From positions 15,733,501 to 15,797,500 of the forward strand of contig NC_083379.1 in NCBI RefSeq assembly GCF_031755915.1: DNA of 64,000 nt, read 5' to 3'. The notes under the pieces are model-generated. The model saw nothing but the letters and a program-made list of their open reading frames with translations. It was not told the origin of the DNA and did no database searches. A program made the translations under genes and the position numbers. Each line of letters begins with the position of its first letter. Within the stretch, counting starts at the first letter, position 1. This DNA is from Ziziphus jujuba (taxonomy: Eukaryota > Streptophyta > Magnoliopsida > Rosales > Rhamnaceae). Below, piece by piece: positions 59,838-64,000 of this stretch.

Positions 59838-59990
59838 AATAGTATTATCAAAGTAAATTTGAGCGTTGGTATGGAAATAGTATTGTCAAATTATAAATAT
59901 TATTGAATGGTGATGGAACCTACTTTTACTAATCAAAAAGTAAAATTCATTAATTTAAATATTAAATGATGATAAATATTACTAATTTTT
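59838..59990 (-). repeat. Copy 2 of the repeat seen at 20150-20265, inverted
   Basis: The reverse complement reads GAATTTTACTTTTTGATTAGTAAAAGTAG, CCATCACCATTCAATAATATTTATAATTTGACAATACTATTT in part, aligning with few gaps to 20150-20265. It lies within the 56.4-61.1 kb inverted-repeat element. Confidence 0.65.
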
Positions 59991-60344
59991 ATTTTTATCA
60001 ATTAAAAAATTAGTTACAAATTAAATATCTTATTAATAAATAGTATAGACCAAATTTTGGTGCTAAAGTTGATATCAAGAATGACGTTATCAAAACTGTC
60101 CACTTATCATAGGTGCAGAAAAAAGTGGTCTTATGCTATAATGTATCAAGAATAATATTAAAAATATCAAATAAATATATCAATCAATATATATATATAT
60201 ATATATCAAATAATATATGTTAATAATTTATTATTTAATGTATTATTATAATATAATTATAAATAAATGAACTATTAAAAAAATAAATGTAAATGATAAA
60301 ATATAAACACTTGATGTATCTCGTAATGTCCATTTGGAAGATGC

Positions 60345-60480
60345 TCTTGCTCCTAAGTAGGAAAATGTTGAAAAAGCCTCCCTACTGGTAGCAGGGGACC
60401 CTTGTTCTAGTTGGGAAATTGTAAATAATAATAATAATATAACCAGGAGTTCTCTACTAGCAGGGGACCCATTGGACTTG
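60345..60480. repeat. Short repeat pair with CTACTRGCAGGGGACC
   Basis: CTACTGGTAGCAGGGGACCC at about 60382 and CTACTAGCAGGGGACCC at about 60455, with GTCCCTGCTAC at about 60484 in inverse orientation. GC-richer islands in otherwise AT-only DNA. CTACTGGGAGTAGAGGGCCACTACTC at about 60706 is related. Function unknown. Confidence 0.5.
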
Positions 60481-61105
60481 GAGGTCCCTGCTACTTTTGT
60501 CATTAAATTTAAAAAGAAAAAAAAAAGAAATATTTATATATATATATATATATATAAATATTTCTTTTTTTTTTTTTTACACGTTTTACAAGTTTTTTCA
60601 AATTTTCCTGATTGAAGGAGTAGGGCGAATAGTAAATTCTGACCAAAAAAAAAAAAAAAAGTAAAATTTATTTTTCATATTTTACAATTTTTTTTTCAAC
60701 GTTTTCCTACTGGGAGTAGAGGGCCACTACTCTGCTCGAGAAATTTTGAAGGAAAACTTGAAAAAAAAAAAAAAAAAACCTGCTCTTCTTCATGTTTTCC
60801 GGTGACCCAATTCACTTCAAGCAACCGAACTCCATACACATGGTAGGAGAGATGATTTAAACTTTTAAAATTAAACCCTAAAAATACATTTTTGATTAAG
60901 AAAAAAATGTTTATTTTAATAGATTTAAATTTCTTTTTTCACACAAAAATGCCTAAATGGATTTGAAAATGAATATTTTATTTTTTTAGTTTAATTTTTG
61001 GTGCTTGGGATGAATCAAATAGAAACAAAAACGGAATTAAAAAGTAAAGAAATGGTGGATCGGTTTTGGAGAATGTACAAATATATGAGTTAAAGATAAA
61101 GGTAT

Positions 61106-63570
61106 TTTGGACAAGGTCTTTCTACAAACAAGTAAGGATGAAATTTTTTTCTAAAAGAATTATAGTATCAATTAGTTAATTTATCACTTTTATTAAAAAT
61201 TTAAGCTAATGATAAGCTAATGAGAGATAGATTATGATTTCTTTTGTATTTTTTTCTACGCTACTTTGGACTAATTTTTTATTGTTACATGTGTTTTTGT
61301 TTTTTTAAAATAAAATTGTTAAATTTTAAATTCAAAACCTCTTAAATAGCATGATACTAAGTTAAATTATTATTTTCTCAAAAACTCAAACTAATAAAAA
61401 ATAAACTATCATTCTTTATTTTATTTTATTTTACATTCTTCTCTTAAGATCAATGGGCAAAATAAACCTTTATAGCTAGATGTGCTTGCTTTATTAATTA
61501 GTTTCTTATAGATTGTTCATATTCTGTAGTGTAATTAGCAGATTTGTTATTATCCGATGTAATCAAGCCTCATATATATAAAAAAAAAAAAAAAAAAGTT
61601 TGTCTTTCTGTTACTTGACCTAAAAACCTAAATACCATAAAGGTTTTTAGTTCGAATACTGCTATCTTTTTAAATATTTATGAATTTGCATATAAGAGCT
61701 AATTAATTTAGGTTTAAAACTAATTATATAATTTTTTTATAAGGTGGAATCTACATAAAAATAATGATTTTGGAAAAAAAAACGGTTGTATATGTATCTT
61801 CTAATAAATAAATAAAAGAATTACAAATATCTACTCAAAAAAAAAAAAAAAAAAAACTCTATAAAGGACCGGCTATCTTAAAAATTTAAACTTTTAGAAT
61901 TGACATGCTTCAAAATAATCACCAAATTTTTTTTGGATATGTAGAGTTAATTAAGTTAAGGGCTTGGCCTTTGTGAAATAAGTTTTATTTTTAATATTAT
62001 TTATTTAATTGCTTATTTCCCTCTCACTTATTGTCACGACAGGTAGTTTAATTTTGTACGTATGACAGGACATTTTTTTCTTCCCTCACCTAATAAAAAG
62101 GATCATGGTCTGTTCGTTTAAGACAAATTTAATAAGGATCATGCTCTGTTCAAGACAAAATTAATAGGTGGAGCTGGAAAGTCATTCGCAGCAGTAATTG
62201 AAAAGCAATCCAAAAATATCAAGGTTAGGGTAAAAAATCATTGTAATCCTAAGGAAGACAAAGTTAATTGACCTTCTATAAAATATTAACAAAAGGGTGG
62301 GGATTTAATCCTATTTAATACGATGGCATAGATATCTGTAAAATTTTAACATGTAAATATGTACAAAAATAATAATATTGAAAAATAGTAGATAATATTA
62401 TTATAAATTTTTTTTTTATGTATTTGCATGTTAAGATGATGTAGATATCTACGTTGTAAAATTTTTATGATTTTTAAAACATTGTTTTTGATTTTTAAAG
62501 TTCAAAATTAATTGTAAAAGTATTTAAATAGTTTTTTAAAAGAGTTTTGAACTATTAAAAAAGCTTCAAACCATATCTAGAAAAATTATAGCATTTTATA
62601 AAAATATTATAAAAAAGTTGAAACTCTTCTTTTTTTTGTTTTTGCTTAAAATTCACCTCAATCATGATCTTAATAGTAATTTTGTTTACAGGGTCTAATA
62701 GTCTGCAACTTATAATGAGACGCTCTAATTGAACTTTAAATTTGTGCCTCTAAAATAAGTCTTGTTTAAGTACTATGGAGATACGTAGTGAGTGTGAAAA
62801 GTATATCCGTTATTTTATAAATGTTATACGTTAAAAAAAATAATAATAAAGAAAAAAACAGTGAAGATAAATTCAGTTTGGAGGGCACATTAGACTAGAA
62901 TTTTCCTTAATAAAAAGGAAAATAGGTTAACATATCATTTAGATATTCCTGGCAACAGTGCCTATTAGCAATGGTTAAAATATTTAAATGGCAATTATAT
63001 ACTTTACTCTTGCATAATTTCCTTATTGGTTCCTTTTTAAATAGATGAAAGACAATCTTCTCGTTAAACCACACGTAGGCCATACCAAAAGAATAATCTT
63101 TCTAGTCGCAAAATAAAATTTGACGACTAAAAGCCTCATTTAGTCAAGATTAACTTTAATATTTTGTCGCAACGTGTTATAAAACATTGATTTAGAAAAC
63201 AAAAATGCTTTATCATCAGATAAACCTAATCATAACTAAAACTTTTATACACGGAGTTTTTTGTCATGAAAAGAACTTTTATGAGCAATGTCATAATTTT
63301 AATGATGAACTATTTGATGACAATGGATGACATATGTGGCTTTGAGAAGGAAGAAGAAGAAGAAAAGTGAAATCGGTTCCTTGTAATTCAATATTTTGTT
63401 GATACCATGTTGGTTTTGAGAAACAAATTTTTGGCCACAAAGTTGGTTTGGTGGATTTTGATTTTCTGTAGTGGAGACAAGCAAACTAAAGATCAACTTC
63501 ACCAACCAAACCAAAGGAGTAGTTGTTTTTGTATACAAAAGCTTTTTGAATTTCAAATAAGGGTGGCACC
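61106..63570. other. AT-rich intergenic DNA upstream of the right-edge promoter
   Basis: No gene recognised. Poly-A runs at about 61581-61597 and 61838-61855. AATAAAAAGGATCATGGTCTGTTC/AATAAGGATCATGCTCTGTTC is directly repeated at about 62091 and 62129. Frames at 63299-63628 (-) and 63407-63937 (+) pass through low-complexity DNA and are not supported as genes. Confidence 0.45.
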
Positions 63571-63749
63571 ACACGAACCTCATAAATACACAAAATTGAA
63601 AGCTCAAGATCTCTTCTCTGCCTCTCATTCACTTTTTTCCCCTATTTTTTTTTTTTCCCTAAAAGCTTCAAATTTAATATACCCACCTCCTTTTTCTTCT
63701 AGGGTTGGTGGAAAATTCAATGCCAGCATTTTCAACAACATCTTCAATC

Positions 63750-63795
<46 letters not shown>

Positions 63796-64000
63796 ATATT
63801 CAAAAATCATGCATCCTATAGGACCTAGTGACTATGCAGTACTATCAATACAGAATTCCTACTTTCCACCTTCTTCTCCTCTCTTGTTTTTTCCTTCTGG
63901 CATTCTTGAGACACTATCTTTGTTATTTGTTTTCTAGTCACTTGAAGCTTATATATCTAGCTAGCCACTTTGAGGTAGGGACATCGGGTAATTACTACAA
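63571..64000 (+). promoter_or_regulatory. Likely promoter and 5' leader of a gene beyond the window
   Basis: ATAAATA at 63582-63588 is a TATA-like box. It is followed by a pyrimidine-rich leader with a (TC)20 microsatellite at 63753-63792. A 42-codon open frame at 63809-63937 starts MHPIGPSDYAVL and ends in a hydrophobic LETLSLLFVF. It could be an upstream open reading frame in a long leader, since no longer frame begins before the window ends. Unrecognised. Confidence 0.35.
63753..63792. repeat. (TC)20 microsatellite
   Basis: Uninterrupted TC dinucleotides in the presumed leader, a position common for CT repeats in plant genes. Confidence 0.9.

Larger units (their letters stand above)
56390..61105. 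mobile_element. Large element bounded by long inverted repeats (about 4.7 kb)
   Basis: The left border region (56390-56550) and the reverse complement of the right border (61105-60790) run together. Left reads TCCAAAAATGTCCTGATCTTCAAC, CACATCCTCTAAAATCAATCCACCATTTA, AAATGTATTTTTATGG. Right reads TCCAAAATACCTTTATCTTTAAC, ACATTCTCCAAAACCGATCCACCATTTC, AAATGTATTTTTAGGG. Similarity continues into the GAAACATGGAGTTTGGTTGCTCAAAGTGAGTTGG block, which is present twice on the left and once inverted on the right. The interior is AT-rich repeats with no recognisable transposase. A non-autonomous Mutator-like or fold-back element is the best guess. No target duplication was found. Confidence 0.5.

Noticed and set aside
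63407..63937. 176-residue open frame (+) at the right edge
   Set aside because: It crosses the TATA-like box and encodes a serine-leucine run from the TC repeat. Only the last 42 codons after the internal ATG are considered, as a possible upstream frame.
1..64000. CRISPR arrays, bacterial operons or an organellar insertion
   Set aside because: No regularly spaced repeats with unique spacers, no Shine-Dalgarno-linked gene strings, and no recognisable chloroplast or mitochondrial genes.

Overview
The window is AT-rich nuclear DNA of a eudicot plant. The genes have many short GT-AG exons, the proteins are typical of land plants (two-domain glyoxalase I, chloroplast arogenate dehydratase, ATG8, a DEVIL/ROTUNDIFOLIA small peptide), and (TA)n microsatellites, MITEs and degenerate class I and II transposons are abundant. 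I cannot name the species. No bacterial-type operon, CRISPR array, rRNA or convincing tRNA was seen.

The left half is the genic part. Bases 300-1560 hold a decayed Ty1-copia reverse transcriptase/RNase H remnant. A complete eight-exon cytosolic glyoxalase I gene (3983-6696, +) follows. Next is a complete eleven-exon arogenate/prephenate dehydratase gene of the ADT1 type (14364-8522, -), with a 0.6 kb fold-back element inside intron 4. Then come 8 kb of AT-rich intergenic DNA with a diverged minisatellite and fold-back repeats. A two-exon ankyrin-repeat/GPCR-chaperone-domain protein follows (23521-25927, +), with an unusual 26-base poly-G tract just upstream of its TATA box. After it lie a small 78-residue plant-specific protein (28158-28394, +) and a five-exon, rather divergent ATG8 gene (32403-29109, -), whose last intron carries a MITE with a 9-bp target duplication. 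The set GLX1 - ADT1 - ankyrin - small protein - ATG8 resembles, from memory, the paired Arabidopsis chromosome 1 segments around At1g11740-At1g11840 and At1g62040-At1g62050, so this looks like an ancient syntenic block.

The right half, from about 32.8 kb, is a transposon graveyard. In order it holds a hAT-like terminus, several copies of 400-740 bp AT-rich repeats, an RPA70-like pseudogene with a Helitron-like 3' terminus 2.4 kb downstream, and a decayed Ac-type hAT transposase. A second 529-bp hAT element with a perfect 8-bp target duplication sits inside that transposase. Then come a probable 2.3 kb solo LTR with an internal 45-bp minisatellite, an intact single-exon DVL/RTFL peptide gene (51577-51783, +), and a 4.7 kb element bounded by long inverted repeats (about 56.4-61.1 kb). 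The right edge (from about 63.58 kb) looks like the promoter and 5' leader of a gene that lies outside the window.

The genes are independent housekeeping or signalling genes (methylglyoxal detoxification, phenylalanine synthesis, autophagy, organ-growth peptide), not a pathway cluster. I found no convincing undescribed multi-gene system. The most informative signals are the nested hAT insertion, the Helitron/RPA remnant, the long-inverted-repeat element, the poly-G promoter tract and the divergent ATG8.
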